Positions 47,475-55,524 of a DNA stretch of 64,000 nucleotides are shown piece after piece. Under the pieces are notes generated by a model. That model worked only from the letters and a program-made list of their open reading frames with translations, did no database searches and had not been told where the DNA came from. Location of the stretch: assembly GCA_963798775.1 (NCBI GenBank), contig CAWCUK010000001.1:1116001-1180000 (forward strand), in the 5' to 3' direction. Origin of the DNA: CAWCUK01 sp963798775. GTDB lineage: Bacteria; Bacteroidota; Ignavibacteria; Ignavibacteriales; Ignavibacteriaceae. Both the position numbers and the translations under genes were made by a program. How positions within the stretch are numbered: the first letter of the stretch is position 1; each line of letters opens with the position of its first letter.

Positions 47475-48398
47475 TTATTTTCGCTTGCAGTATTTTTTTA
47501 TTTTTTCAAAAGCATCAATGTAGCCTAGTTCGCCGGCTTTTTTATAATCTTTGCAAGCGCTTTTTTTCTTTTTTAACATTAGGTTTGTATCGCCCCGCTT
47601 ATAGTAGGCTTCACCGCCATTAGGATTTAATTTTATTATCATTTCATAATCTTTTAGGGCTTGCTTATATTTTTCAACGGCCATATAAGTATCGCCGCGC
47701 ATTGAATAAAGATTTTCATTTGTTGAATCATAATTTATAGCGGCTGTAAAATCATCAATCGCACCATCGTAATCGCCAAGAATTCCTTTATCAATTCCGC
47801 GGTTTATGTAGGCGTTTACATCTGTTGAGTCTAATTCCAGCGCGGAAGTAAAATCATCAATCGCGCCTAAATGATCGTCTATTCGTCCTTTCAGGTTTCC
47901 GCGGTTTACAAATGCCCGTTCATCATCAGCGTTTAATTCAATCGCTTTGGAATAATCTTTAATCGCGTCGCCGGTACTGTCTATCATGCTGTTGGCGTAT
48001 GCTCGGTTAAAAAATATTTTGCTGTTCTGCGGATTTATTTGCTCCGCTTCAGTATAATCTTTAACCGCGTCTTCATATTCCCCAATAATTAATTCATCAT
48101 CAGCTTTAAGCAAATAAATTTCTTTTAAGGAAGGATTTATCACTAACGCTTTTGTATAATCTTCAATCGCTTCTTCATATTTACCTAGTTTCGAATTTGC
48201 TTTTCCGAGCATTAAATATATTTGCGCGTTTTCCGGGTCTTGCTTTAAGGCCTTATTATAAGCCTCAATCGCGCCGAGATAGTATCCTTCATCAAATTTC
48301 TGATTTCCATCTAACAATAAATCATTTTCAGGCGCGCAGCTTTGAAGAAGAACGAAGAAGAAAAAAATTGATGATATGACGACTGTTGGAAGTTTCAT
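47475..48398 (-). CDS. TPR-repeat lipoprotein
   Basis: A 307-residue protein with a lipoprotein signal ending LLQSC at about residue 21, then seven to eight tetratricopeptide repeats of 34 residues covering the rest (for example AIEAYNKALKQDPENAQIYL, AIKDYSKAIELNADDERAFV, AIDDFTAAINYDSTNENLYS). TPR arrays bind proteins, here presumably in the periplasm. It overlaps the upstream YkvA gene by one base, so they are cotranscribed. The partner is unknown. Confidence 0.88.
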   Translation of the reverse strand: MKLPTVVISSIFFFFVLLQSCAPENDLLLDGNQKFDEGYYLGAIEAYNKALKQDPENAQIYLMLGKANSKLGKYEEAIEDYTKALVINPSLKEIYLLKADDELIIGEYEDAVKDYTEAEQINPQNSKIFFNRAYANSMIDSTGDAIKDYSKAIELNADDERAFVNRGNLKGRIDDHLGAIDDFTSALELDSTDVNAYINRGIDKGILGDYDGAIDDFTAAINYDSTNENLYSMRGDTYMAVEKYKQALKDYEMIIKLNPNGGEAYYKRGDTNLMLKKKKSACKDYKKAGELGYIDAFEKIKKYCKRK

Positions 48399-48841
48399 TA
48401 AAACTTAAACTTTTTCTTTAACTTTGACCAAAGTCCGCTCCCAAGCATGTTGCTTGCGTTGGCAACAATGGTTTTAATTAAAACAAGAATATCTTTTTCC
48501 CCGGCCCAATTTCTTGAAATTATTTTCGGGTCTAATTCATTAAGAAGGTCATTTAGAACTAAAGCCGTAACCGCAATATCATCAAGAAACCCAATGGGAC
48601 CGAAAAATCCTTCCGGGATTAAATCAATCGGAGAAATAAAATAAGCGATTGCCGCGCCTAATTTTATCTTTTTCTGCGAGGGGACTTCATCATCAAGCAT
48701 AAGCTTTGTAAGAAGATGAAATAAATCCGGCGCAAGCAGAATATATTCGCGCCATTCATGGTTTACGCCCGTATTGGTTTGCAGCCAATTATTTATTTTT
48801 ACTCTCAGTTTTCTATAAAAATCGTTTTCCCGGTTATTCAT
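48398..48841 (-). CDS. YkvA family protein (DUF1232)
   Basis: A 147-residue protein. The DUF1232 core KIKLGAAIAYFISPIDLIPEG and GPIGFLDDIAVTALVLNDLL is in the middle. This motif is hydrophobic and probably associates with the membrane. The function of the family is unknown. Its stop overlaps the TPR gene start, so it heads a small minus-strand unit with the TPR and GT9 genes. Confidence 0.88.
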   Translation of the reverse strand: MNNRENDFYRKLRVKINNWLQTNTGVNHEWREYILLAPDLFHLLTKLMLDDEVPSQKKIKLGAAIAYFISPIDLIPEGFFGPIGFLDDIAVTALVLNDLLNELDPKIISRNWAGEKDILVLIKTIVANASNMLGSGLWSKLKKKFKF

Positions 48842-49020
48842 ACAATTATCTTAATTTTATAAAGTTTGAATGTTAATATAAATTACTTTGCCTTTCTCTT
48901 CTACTATAAATTTCTTACCGTAAAACGCGGAACGGCCGCGGAGAAGTTTTACAAACTTATAAATATTTTTGTGAATATTTTTTCTCTATTTCATATAAAA
49001 TATTAAAAGATATTTTTCTT

Positions 49021-49028
49021 TAACTTTG
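49021..49028 (+). promoter_or_regulatory. Possible -7 box upstream of trmO
   Basis: TAACTTTG matches TAnnTTTG and lies 48 nt before the trmO start. No TTG is seen 19-20 nt upstream, so support is partial. The rest of the 235-nt gap (48842-49076) is AT rich, with no gene seen. Confidence 0.35.
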
Positions 49029-49076
49029 GACACATTTTTTAATACTAATAAGTTGCGATTTCTTTTAAGAATCTAA

Positions 49077-49868
49077 ATGGAAGATCTAATCATAAAACCA
49101 ATTGGAATTGTTCATTCAGAACTTAACCATCGTTATGAAACGCCGCGACAAGGTGTTTTGGCCGGCGATAAAATCTCTACTATTATTTTAAATAAGAATA
49201 ATAATTTTGAGCAGGCTGTAAAATACATGGAAGGATTTGAAAGAATCTGGGTCATCTATCAATTTCATTTAAATAAAAATTGGAAGCCGCTTGTAAATCC
49301 GCCGAGACACACGAGAAATAAAGTGGGAGTTTTCGCGACTCGTTCTCCCCATAGGCCGAACCAAATTGGAATGAGCTGCGTAAAATTAGAAAAAGTTGAA
49401 GGATTAAAAATTTTTATTTCCGAATCGGATATTCTCAATGGCTCGCCTGTGTTAGATATAAAACCTTATTTACCTTATTCAGATTCATTTCCGAACGCAG
49501 CTACAGGCTGGGTGAAAAATGAAATGCAGAATATTTTTGAAGTTTCGTTCAATCATAAAGCAAAAGAACAAACCGCCTGGCTTAAAGAAATAGCGAATAT
49601 AAATTTAGTAAGTTTCGCAAGGCTTCAGCTTGAATTTAATCCCACAGATTCAACAAGAAAAAGAATAACTAGCTCATCCGAGAAAAATAATTATACTTTA
49701 GCTTACAGAACATGGAGAATAAATTATTCAGTTAATGAAGATGAAAAGAAAGTTAGTATAAAAGATATTGCTTCCGGCTATACCGAAGCCGAATTAAACA
49801 ATCTAATTGAAGATAAATATTCAGATAAACAACTTCATCTTAAGTTTATAAAGTATTTTAATCAGTAG
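49077..49868 (+). CDS. trmO: tRNA (adenine(37)-N6)-methyltransferase TrmO
   Basis: Methylates N6 of threonylcarbamoyladenosine-37 in tRNA. The TsaA/TrmO N-terminal barrel is clear: PIGIVHSELNHRYETPRQG, YMEGFERIWVIYQFHLN, then RHTRNKVGVFATRSPHRPNQIG and SCVKLEKVEG, with DILNGSPVLDIKPYLPYSD. A C-terminal extension, also found in E. coli TrmO, brings it to 263 residues. It is convergent with the pirin gene 8 nt further on. Confidence 0.93.
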   Translation: MEDLIIKPIGIVHSELNHRYETPRQGVLAGDKISTIILNKNNNFEQAVKYMEGFERIWVIYQFHLNKNWKPLVNPPRHTRNKVGVFATRSPHRPNQIGMSCVKLEKVEGLKIFISESDILNGSPVLDIKPYLPYSDSFPNAATGWVKNEMQNIFEVSFNHKAKEQTAWLKEIANINLVSFARLQLEFNPTDSTRKRITSSSEKNNYTLAYRTWRINYSVNEDEKKVSIKDIASGYTEAELNNLIEDKYSDKQLHLKFIKYFNQ

Positions 49869-49875
49869 TAATTAT

Positions 49876-50730
49876 TTACCCAAGCCAGGTTCCAAACTTC
49901 CCGTTTCTGTAGTCATTATACGCTTCAATAATTTCTTCCTGCGAATTCATTACAAAAGGGCCCTGCGCAAATACCGGCTCGTCAAATGGTTTTGCGTGCC
50001 CGAAAAGTAAAATACTTTTTTCTTCAGCTTCTATTCGCAGCTCTTCGGAATCATTCTCAAAATCCACTAACTGCCGCTTTGACGCTTCTTTTTGATTTAC
50101 AATAAATTTTCCACGAATTACATAGAAGAAAATATTTTCTTCAAGCGGAATATTTAAATTCAGTTTTCCATCTTCTTCAAAATAAATTAGTCTTAAACTT
50201 ACTCCGGTTCGGGAATCAAACGCGCCTTTTGTATTTTCCCAATTTCCCGAAACTACATCAACTTTAACTTTGCCGTCATTCATCGAAACAGTCGGTATTT
50301 CATAAGCCTGCATTCCTTCATAAAAAGGCTCCGTCATTTTAAGTTTAGCGGGAAGATTAACCCAAAGCTGAAGAATTTCCATATCGCCGCCCTTCTCCTT
50401 AAACTCATCAGAAGAAGTTTCGGCGTGAATTAAACCCCGCCCTGCCGTCATCCATTGAACTCCGCCGGCATTAATAACACTTTTATGCCCGCCGGAATCT
50501 TTATGCATAATATCCCCTTCAATAATAAAGGTTACAGTCTCCATTCCCCTGTGCGGATGCGGCCCGAAAGGAAGTCCGTTATTCCCCGGTTTATATTTTT
50601 GCGGCCCGTGATGATTTAGGAAAATAAACGGGTCAATTTGTTCAATTTCCCTTGAAGGAAGCGGAGAATAAGTAATTAAATCATCAATCGGCGCATAGTG
50701 GGCTTCTATAATATTTTTAATTGATCTCAT
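49876..50730 (-). CDS. Pirin family protein
   Basis: A 284-residue bicupin. The four metal ligands of pirin are present: H58 and H60 in GPHPHRGMET, H102 and E104 in GRGLIHAET. LNHHGPQKYKPG precedes them. Bacterial pirins can be quercetin dioxygenases or redox-linked regulators, so the precise role is open. The C-terminal cupin lacks ligand residues, as in other pirins. It is convergent with trmO. Confidence 0.9.
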   Translation of the reverse strand: MRSIKNIIEAHYAPIDDLITYSPLPSREIEQIDPFIFLNHHGPQKYKPGNNGLPFGPHPHRGMETVTFIIEGDIMHKDSGGHKSVINAGGVQWMTAGRGLIHAETSSDEFKEKGGDMEILQLWVNLPAKLKMTEPFYEGMQAYEIPTVSMNDGKVKVDVVSGNWENTKGAFDSRTGVSLRLIYFEEDGKLNLNIPLEENIFFYVIRGKFIVNQKEASKRQLVDFENDSEELRIEAEEKSILLFGHAKPFDEPVFAQGPFVMNSQEEIIEAYNDYRNGKFGTWLG

Positions 50731-50929
50731 ACTTCTCTCCTTGTTATTATTTCTTTTAAAATTGAAATTAATAAAAGCTGAACAAAATACTCATGATTAA
50801 AATTATATTAATTTTTGTTTATCTACTTTTATTTCTATATCCGAAATATCAGTCAAAAGTTTATTTCTTTTATCAATAAAACTATATTTAGCGGGAAAAT
50901 AATTTTATTAAACAAAATAAATATTCAAA

Positions 50930-51439
50930 ATGAATAGAACGATCCGCATGAGAGAATACCTGCCTTTCAAAAGTGAAAAGGTTTGGTTTGCTTTAACCGA
51001 TTCCGAACTGCTTGGCGAATGGTTTATGAGAAATAATTTTAAGCCTGTTAACGGGTATGAATTTAATTTTGAAATGGCTCCGCAAAAAGGATGGGACGGC
51101 ATTACCCATTGCAAGATTACTAAAATAGAAGAGATGCGTTTATTAACATATTCTTACAAAGGAAGCGCGAGCGGTGAAAAAACTTTGGCGTGCGCGGGCA
51201 TTCATTCTGAAGCCGCCGATAAAGTGGCAAAAGGTATTTTTACTAGATTAGATACGGTTCTTTCCTTTAAACTTGAACCTACTTGCGGCGGGACTATCTT
51301 AACTTTAGAACATTCCGGCTTTAAAGGTTTAAAACTTTTAATTATAAGTTTTGTTTTTCAAATGGGTTGGAAAAAGCAGATTAAGAAACTTAACCTGCTT
51401 TTAGAAAAAATGTCCGGAGAAAATTTTAATGAATCATAA
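50930..51439 (+). CDS. SRPBCC (START-like/AHSA1) domain protein
   Basis: A 169-residue protein with the helix-grip fold: REYLPFKSEKVWFALTDSELLGEWF at the N-terminus, CKITKIEEMRLLTYSY in the middle and GGTILTLEHSGF near the end. The AHSA1-like branch binds hydrophobic ligands in a deep cavity; no catalytic function can be assigned. It lies between two convergent/divergent minus-strand genes (pirin and NmrA). The 199-nt upstream gap is AT rich. Confidence 0.8.
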   Translation: MNRTIRMREYLPFKSEKVWFALTDSELLGEWFMRNNFKPVNGYEFNFEMAPQKGWDGITHCKITKIEEMRLLTYSYKGSASGEKTLACAGIHSEAADKVAKGIFTRLDTVLSFKLEPTCGGTILTLEHSGFKGLKLLIISFVFQMGWKKQIKKLNLLLEKMSGENFNES

Positions 51440-51456
51440 ATTTAATCTCTCGCTTT

Positions 51457-52407
51457 TTATTCCGTAGTAATTTTATCTTTATTTTCCTCTAACCATTCAT
51501 CAAAATTTTTAAGTTCGGGATTAATTGCTTTTGATCTATCGAGGTCCCGTACTTCGAGATGGTCCTTTTGAAAATCTCTGTGGAATTGAAACATATTTCC
51601 GAGATCTTCCGCTCCCGGGAAACCAAATCCGCGGTAAACTTCGGGCGGCACAGAATTATAATTAACTTCCTTTCCGAGCGTTTTGGAAAACTTCTCAGCC
51701 ATTTCATTTCCGGTTAAATGATCACCCGCAATTCCAACCTTTTGATTTTTGTATTTATCTCCGCTCTTAAAAATGCCGTAAGCGCATTTGCCGATATCAT
51801 CCGCGGAAATTCCTGCAAGCTTTTTATCTCCGAGAGGAAAAGTAATTGCAAGTTTACCGCCTTCCCCTCTTTTGGGGCCCATACCAAAATGAATAAAATT
51901 ATCCCAGTAAAAAGAGGCAATCATATATGTTGTAGGAACGCCGCTCTCCTTAAAAAATTTATCCGATTCTCCTTTGCCGTCAAAATGCGGAACTTTATAT
52001 TTTTCCATCAAAGTGGGCATTCTGTCATCGTCCAAAGGAACCCAATTTCTCGTATCTTCAAGAGTCGACCAGACAACGTGTGAAACCCCGGATTCTTTGG
52101 CGGCGTTTGCTAGATTCTTAGCCTGCTGTTTTTCTTTTTCGGGAGAATAATGTTCCCAATAATTTGTAACGCAGTACGCGCCGTAAGCGCCTTCAAATGC
52201 TTTCTTCAGACTTTCTTCGTCGTCAAGATCCGCTTGAACAACTTCCACACCTTTTTGCGAAAGCGCCTTTGCTTTATCGGAATTAACATTTCGAGTAACA
52301 GCCCGGGGAATAAATTCCCGGTTTGGGTCATCTAAAATGGCATTAACTAAACCTCCCCCTTGCGCACCGGTCGCCCCAATAATCGCGATAACTTTTTTAT
52401 CCGGCAT
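51457..52407 (-). CDS. NmrA family NAD(P)-binding protein
   Basis: A 316-residue atypical short-chain dehydrogenase. GATGAQGG at residues 11-18 is the nucleotide-binding loop, followed by VVQADLDDEESLKKAFEG and AYCVTNYWEHYSPEKE. The YxxxK catalytic pair of true dehydrogenases is not seen, so it may sense NAD(P) as NmrA/HSCARG do, or reduce a small substrate. G+C content is slightly higher than its surroundings. It converges with the SRPBCC gene. Confidence 0.85.
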   Translation of the reverse strand: MPDKKVIAIIGATGAQGGGLVNAILDDPNREFIPRAVTRNVNSDKAKALSQKGVEVVQADLDDEESLKKAFEGAYGAYCVTNYWEHYSPEKEKQQAKNLANAAKESGVSHVVWSTLEDTRNWVPLDDDRMPTLMEKYKVPHFDGKGESDKFFKESGVPTTYMIASFYWDNFIHFGMGPKRGEGGKLAITFPLGDKKLAGISADDIGKCAYGIFKSGDKYKNQKVGIAGDHLTGNEMAEKFSKTLGKEVNYNSVPPEVYRGFGFPGAEDLGNMFQFHRDFQKDHLEVRDLDRSKAINPELKNFDEWLEENKDKITTE

Positions 52408-52728
52408 AATTATCCTTTCTAAATTCTTATAGATTTCCGATCTATAGAATTTATTATTAATAAATCAATTAGTTTCCCTGGAAATAGAAATATATAATAA
52501 AATTTAGTTATAAATTTTTATAATATTATTTTAAAAATTTTATATCACATTAAATAAGGGGGAAAATATGTATTCCATTTTTCCCAATCCCAGAGGAATT
52601 GAATATCATTAAGAAAAACAAATCAAATTCCACAATCTCGTAGGGGTTGAACAATAATTATTCATTATTTAACTGCAAAGCCCCCGGACTCCCTAATTAA
52701 AGGGGAAAATCCGGGGATACTTTACAAA
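52408..52728. other. Gene-free stretch with a GC-rich hairpin
   Basis: About 320 nt. The left 240 nt are AT rich with nothing recognised. At 52682-52716 a hairpin has outer stem CCCCGGA / TCCGGGG and an inner CCCT / AGGGG pairing. It could terminate the small minus-strand frame that ends at 52729, but it lacks a T-tract. Confidence 0.45.
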
Positions 52729-52869
52729 CTATACCGGTTCGGGGGCGGGCTCTACCGGCGCGGAATCTTCACTCGATGAGGAAGCCGCCGGTTGGGGAAG
52801 AAGATACAACTGCTGCCTGGCGTAATCTGCCGCGAAAATAATTTTACCCACTTCACAAATCTTTGCCAT
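52729..52869 (-). CDS. Possible small Pro/Glu/Ser-rich peptide
   Basis: An ATG-initiated frame of 46 codons, much more G+C rich than its neighbours. The N-terminal part (KICEVGKIIFAADYARQQLY) looks like real protein; the rest (ASSSSEDSAPVEPAPEPV) is low complexity. A GGGATAAG precedes the ATG. It may be an intact small gene or the surviving end of a larger one. No family was recognised. Confidence 0.3.
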   Translation of the reverse strand: MAKICEVGKIIFAADYARQQLYLLPQPAASSSSEDSAPVEPAPEPV

Positions 52870-52950
52870 CTTATCCCATTTCAAAGAAATTATTGGAAAT
52901 TTGGCACATTAATCTTTTATTATACAGTCTTTTTTAATTATGTTGTAGAA

Positions 52951-53196
52951 TTGCGAGTAAAAAATTGTTTCAAATTAAAAAGAGTTGGCGTTTTATATGA
53001 TTATGCTGCTTGGAACAATCTGATATTAAGCAAAAAACAATTTACTGATGAAGATATTGTAACTGAAGCAAGAGAAAACTGGCATAAATTAAAATTGCAA
53101 ATTCCAAGAGAAAAATTCATCAATGCCATTAAATGGATGAAAAAAAATAAGTTACTGATACCTAAAGGAAATGGTAAAATTGTAGTAGCAAAATGA
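52951..53196 (+). CDS. Hypothetical protein, probable helix-turn-helix, coupled to the AlbA_2 gene
   Basis: From TTG 52951 the frame gives about 81 residues: a basic start, then GVLYDYAAWNNLILSKKQFT, EDIVTEARENWHKLKLQIP and FINAIKWMKKNKLLIPKGN. The last part looks like a winged helix. The stop overlaps the ATG of the following AlbA_2 gene (ATGA). The frame stays open further upstream, but that part looks unlike protein. It may be the remaining 3' end of a larger, partly deleted gene. Not recognised. Confidence 0.45.
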   Translation: MRVKNCFKLKRVGVLYDYAAWNNLILSKKQFTDEDIVTEARENWHKLKLQIPREKFINAIKWMKKNKLLIPKGNGKIVVAK

Positions 53197-54639
53197 ACGA
53201 ACAACAGCTTATAGAATTGCTTAATGAATTAGTTAAGCAGCCACGCGAAAGCGAGTGGGTGGAGTTTAAATTAAATTTCCATTCAGCCGTAGAAATTGGA
53301 GAACGTATTTCAGCTTTATCAAACGGAGCTTGTATTCATAATCAACCATTTGGTTATCTAGTTTTTGGAGTTGAAGATGATTCTCAAATAATCCAGGGAA
53401 CTACTTTTAAAGCTAAATCAGCTAAAAAAGGGAATGAAGACTTAGAGCATTGGCTGCTTACCCGCTTAAATCCGAGGATTGATTTTTCGGTATATGAGTT
53501 TGATTATGATGCTGCACGGTATATTTCCATTTACATAATTCCCGCCGCAAAAAACCAGCCTGTGGAATTTCTGCATCAGGCTTATATCCGGGTAAATACT
53601 ATTACTCGAAAATTAAATGAGTTCCCACAAAAGCAAGCAAAAATTTGGAAAAAGGATACTGTTCCTTATGAAAAAGAAATCGCAAAAGACAATCTTAATG
53701 CATCAGAAATTATCAAATACTTGAGTACCGAAACCTACTTTGATTTATTAAAATTACCATACCCCTCAAATCAGCAAGGCGTAGTTGATAAGTTTATGGA
53801 TGAAGGATTGGTAATAAAAAATAAAGGATATGCTATTACTAAATTGGGTGCTTTATTATTTGCCAAACAATTGAAAGATTTTGAAAATATTGAAAGAAAA
53901 TCGGTTAGGGTTATAGTTTACAAAGGCAAGAATAAAGTAGAAACAGAGAGAGAACAAATCGGGACAAAAGGCTATGCTTTAGGCTTTGAAGGTTTGCTGG
54001 ACTGGATTAACAGCCAATTACCTGCCAATGAAGAAATTGGAAAAGCACTAAGGAAAGAAACTAGAATGTATCCTGAAATTGCCATTAGGGAATTAGTTGC
54101 CAATGCCCTCATTCATTCAGGATTTAACCGAAAAAGGTTTTCCGATGGTGGAAATTTTTACAGACAGAATAGAAATATCTAATCCGGGAACTCCATTAGT
54201 AAGTCCTGACAGATTTATTGATGCATATTTATCTAGAAACGAAAAATTAGCAGACCTGATGAGAAGAATGGGTTTTTGTGAAGAGAAAGGGAGTGGTTTA
54301 GATAAAGTGATTTTCTACAATGAATTGTATCAATTACCGCCTATTAATGTGGTTGTAGCAGAAAATAGAACTCGAGTTACAATGTATTGCTATAAAACAT
54401 TAAATAATTTGGATAAGAAGGAAAAAATTAGAGCATGTTATCAGCACGCCTGCTTAAAGTATGTATCGAATGAAAAGATGACAAATCAAAGTTTGAGAGA
54501 ACGATTTAAAATTGAAGACCAAAATGCAGCAATTGCATCTCGTATAATTCGAGATGCCCTTGAAGATAAAGTAATTAAAGAAGATGACCCTGAAAGTAAA
54601 TCAAGAAAATACGCTAGTTATATACCATTTTGGGCTTAA
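53193..54639 (+). CDS. ATP-binding protein with AlbA_2 (Schlafen-like) domain (one frameshift)
   Basis: The N-terminal AlbA_2 domain begins ESEWVEFKLNFHSAVEIGE and has ALSNGACIHNQPFGYLVFGVED. A middle winged-helix-like part follows, then a GHKL-type ATPase segment: YPEIAIRELVANALIHQDLTEKG and EIFTDRIEISNPG, then FCEEKGSGLDK. One extra T at 54116-54117 splits it between ALIH and QDLTEKG; the repaired gene has 482 codons. Proteins of this kind are often encoded between the genes of type I restriction systems. That fits the hsdR stub 100 nt downstream. The C-terminal winged helix (LRERFKIEDQNAAIASRII) could bind DNA. Confidence 0.82.
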
Positions 54640-54643
54640 AATC

Positions 54644-54730
54644 TTATTTGATGGTTATTTGATAACAAAGGCAAAAAAGCCACAAAATAGCTGATTATCA
54701 CCCCCTTTTTATTTGATTGTTATTTGATAA
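54644..54730 (+). repeat. 22-nt direct repeats before the hsdR remnant
   Basis: TTATTTGATGGTTATTTGATAA (54644-54665) recurs with one mismatch at 54709-54730. Each copy contains TTATTTGAT twice, so the nonamer appears four times in 87 nt. The second copy ends 10 nt before the hsdR ATG. This could be an operator iteron set or a duplication; no partner protein is known. Confidence 0.6.
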
Positions 54731-54740
54731 ATGAGAAATC

Positions 54741-54989
54741 ATGAATGGAGCAGAAACAAGAGCGGAATTAATAGACCCTAAGCTAAGAGCTTGTGGTTGG
54801 GGTGTTGTGGAAGGTTCTAAAGTCCTTCGGGAATATCATTGTCATCGACCGGAAGATCGCCGTCATCGACTGGAAGATCATCGTCATCGACCGGAAGATC
54901 ACGTCATCGACCGGAAGATCGCCGTCATCGATGTAAAAGCATTTCCCGATGTTAAATATTTTCAATTCAGCCTGATTATATATTATTAA
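54741..54989 (+). pseudogene. hsdR: 5' remnant of type I restriction subunit hsdR running into tandem repeats
   Basis: The first 33 codons read MNGAETRAELIDPKLRACG then WGVVEGSKVLREY. This is the start of HsdR (type I restriction helicase/nuclease). In HsdR the next residues lead into the nuclease domain, but here the frame enters a 21-nt tandem repeat (His/Arg/Glu/Asp-rich) and stops after 82 codons. No helicase motif and no hsdM or hsdS is present in the window. The gene is therefore a stub left by deletion or recombination at the repeat. An assembly collapse at the repeat is an alternative. Confidence 0.7.
54841..54931 (+). repeat. 21-nt tandem repeat, 4.4 copies
   Basis: Unit GTCATCGACCGGAAGATCGCC. 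Copies start at 54841, 54862, 54883 and 54903; a partial fifth begins at 54924. Copy 3 is 20 nt long, copies vary in the last three bases and copy 2 has one internal change. The repeat is far richer in G+C than the surroundings. Confidence 0.9.
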
Positions 54990-55524
54990 CACTATAACAT
55001 GCTTATTTGCGATTATTTAACTGTTTTGTAACTATTATAGAATTGTTACCCACCTATTTATTTGAAGTAACTTAAGATGAGCTAAAGTATTTTCCGCCCT
55101 ATTTTACTTAGGCCCCCTTTAACCCTCTGTTAATTTTGAACATAAGGGAATATTTTCTATTTTAGCAAGAGTTTTTTGGGGGTGGGAGTAGGAATTTTTT
55201 GTAAGGTTATTTTAGAGATTGATAGGAAGAATGGAACTACTAATTGCATTTTCATTTACATCTACATCATCTAATCCCTTTTAGATTAAAAGAATAAAGC
55301 TGCCTTAATAAAAACATCAACAAATAAAATTCCAAATCAATTTTGATGGATTATTTAGAATCTATCATTTTCTGAAAGTCGCCGTCATCAATAAAAAAGT
55401 ATCCGACAGTAATTTCCTCTAATGAAATATTTATGAATTATTTTACCGTGGACACTTTTTCCCATTATGGTTGATTCTTTATAACTATTAAAGATTTGTT
55501 TCTCGCACAGTTTGATAGAGGTAG
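54990..55524. other. Gene-free accessory stretch
   Basis: About 535 nt of AT-rich sequence between the hsdR remnant and mrr. No open frame of protein-like composition is seen on either strand. A single CGCCGTCATCA at 55380-55390 echoes the 21-nt repeat. It is probably debris of the decayed restriction locus. Confidence 0.5.

Noticed and set aside
51718..52083. Plus-strand open frame opposite the NmrA gene
   Set aside because: It is antisense to a gene with clear family motifs and its protein has no sensible composition.
54841..54931. Tandem repeat as a CRISPR array
   Set aside because: The 21-nt units are directly adjacent, with no unique spacers and no cas genes.
55440..55475. GTGGACACTTTTTC-like stretch resembling an insertion sequence end
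   Set aside because: No matching inverted partner or transposase gene is present; the similarity is too short.
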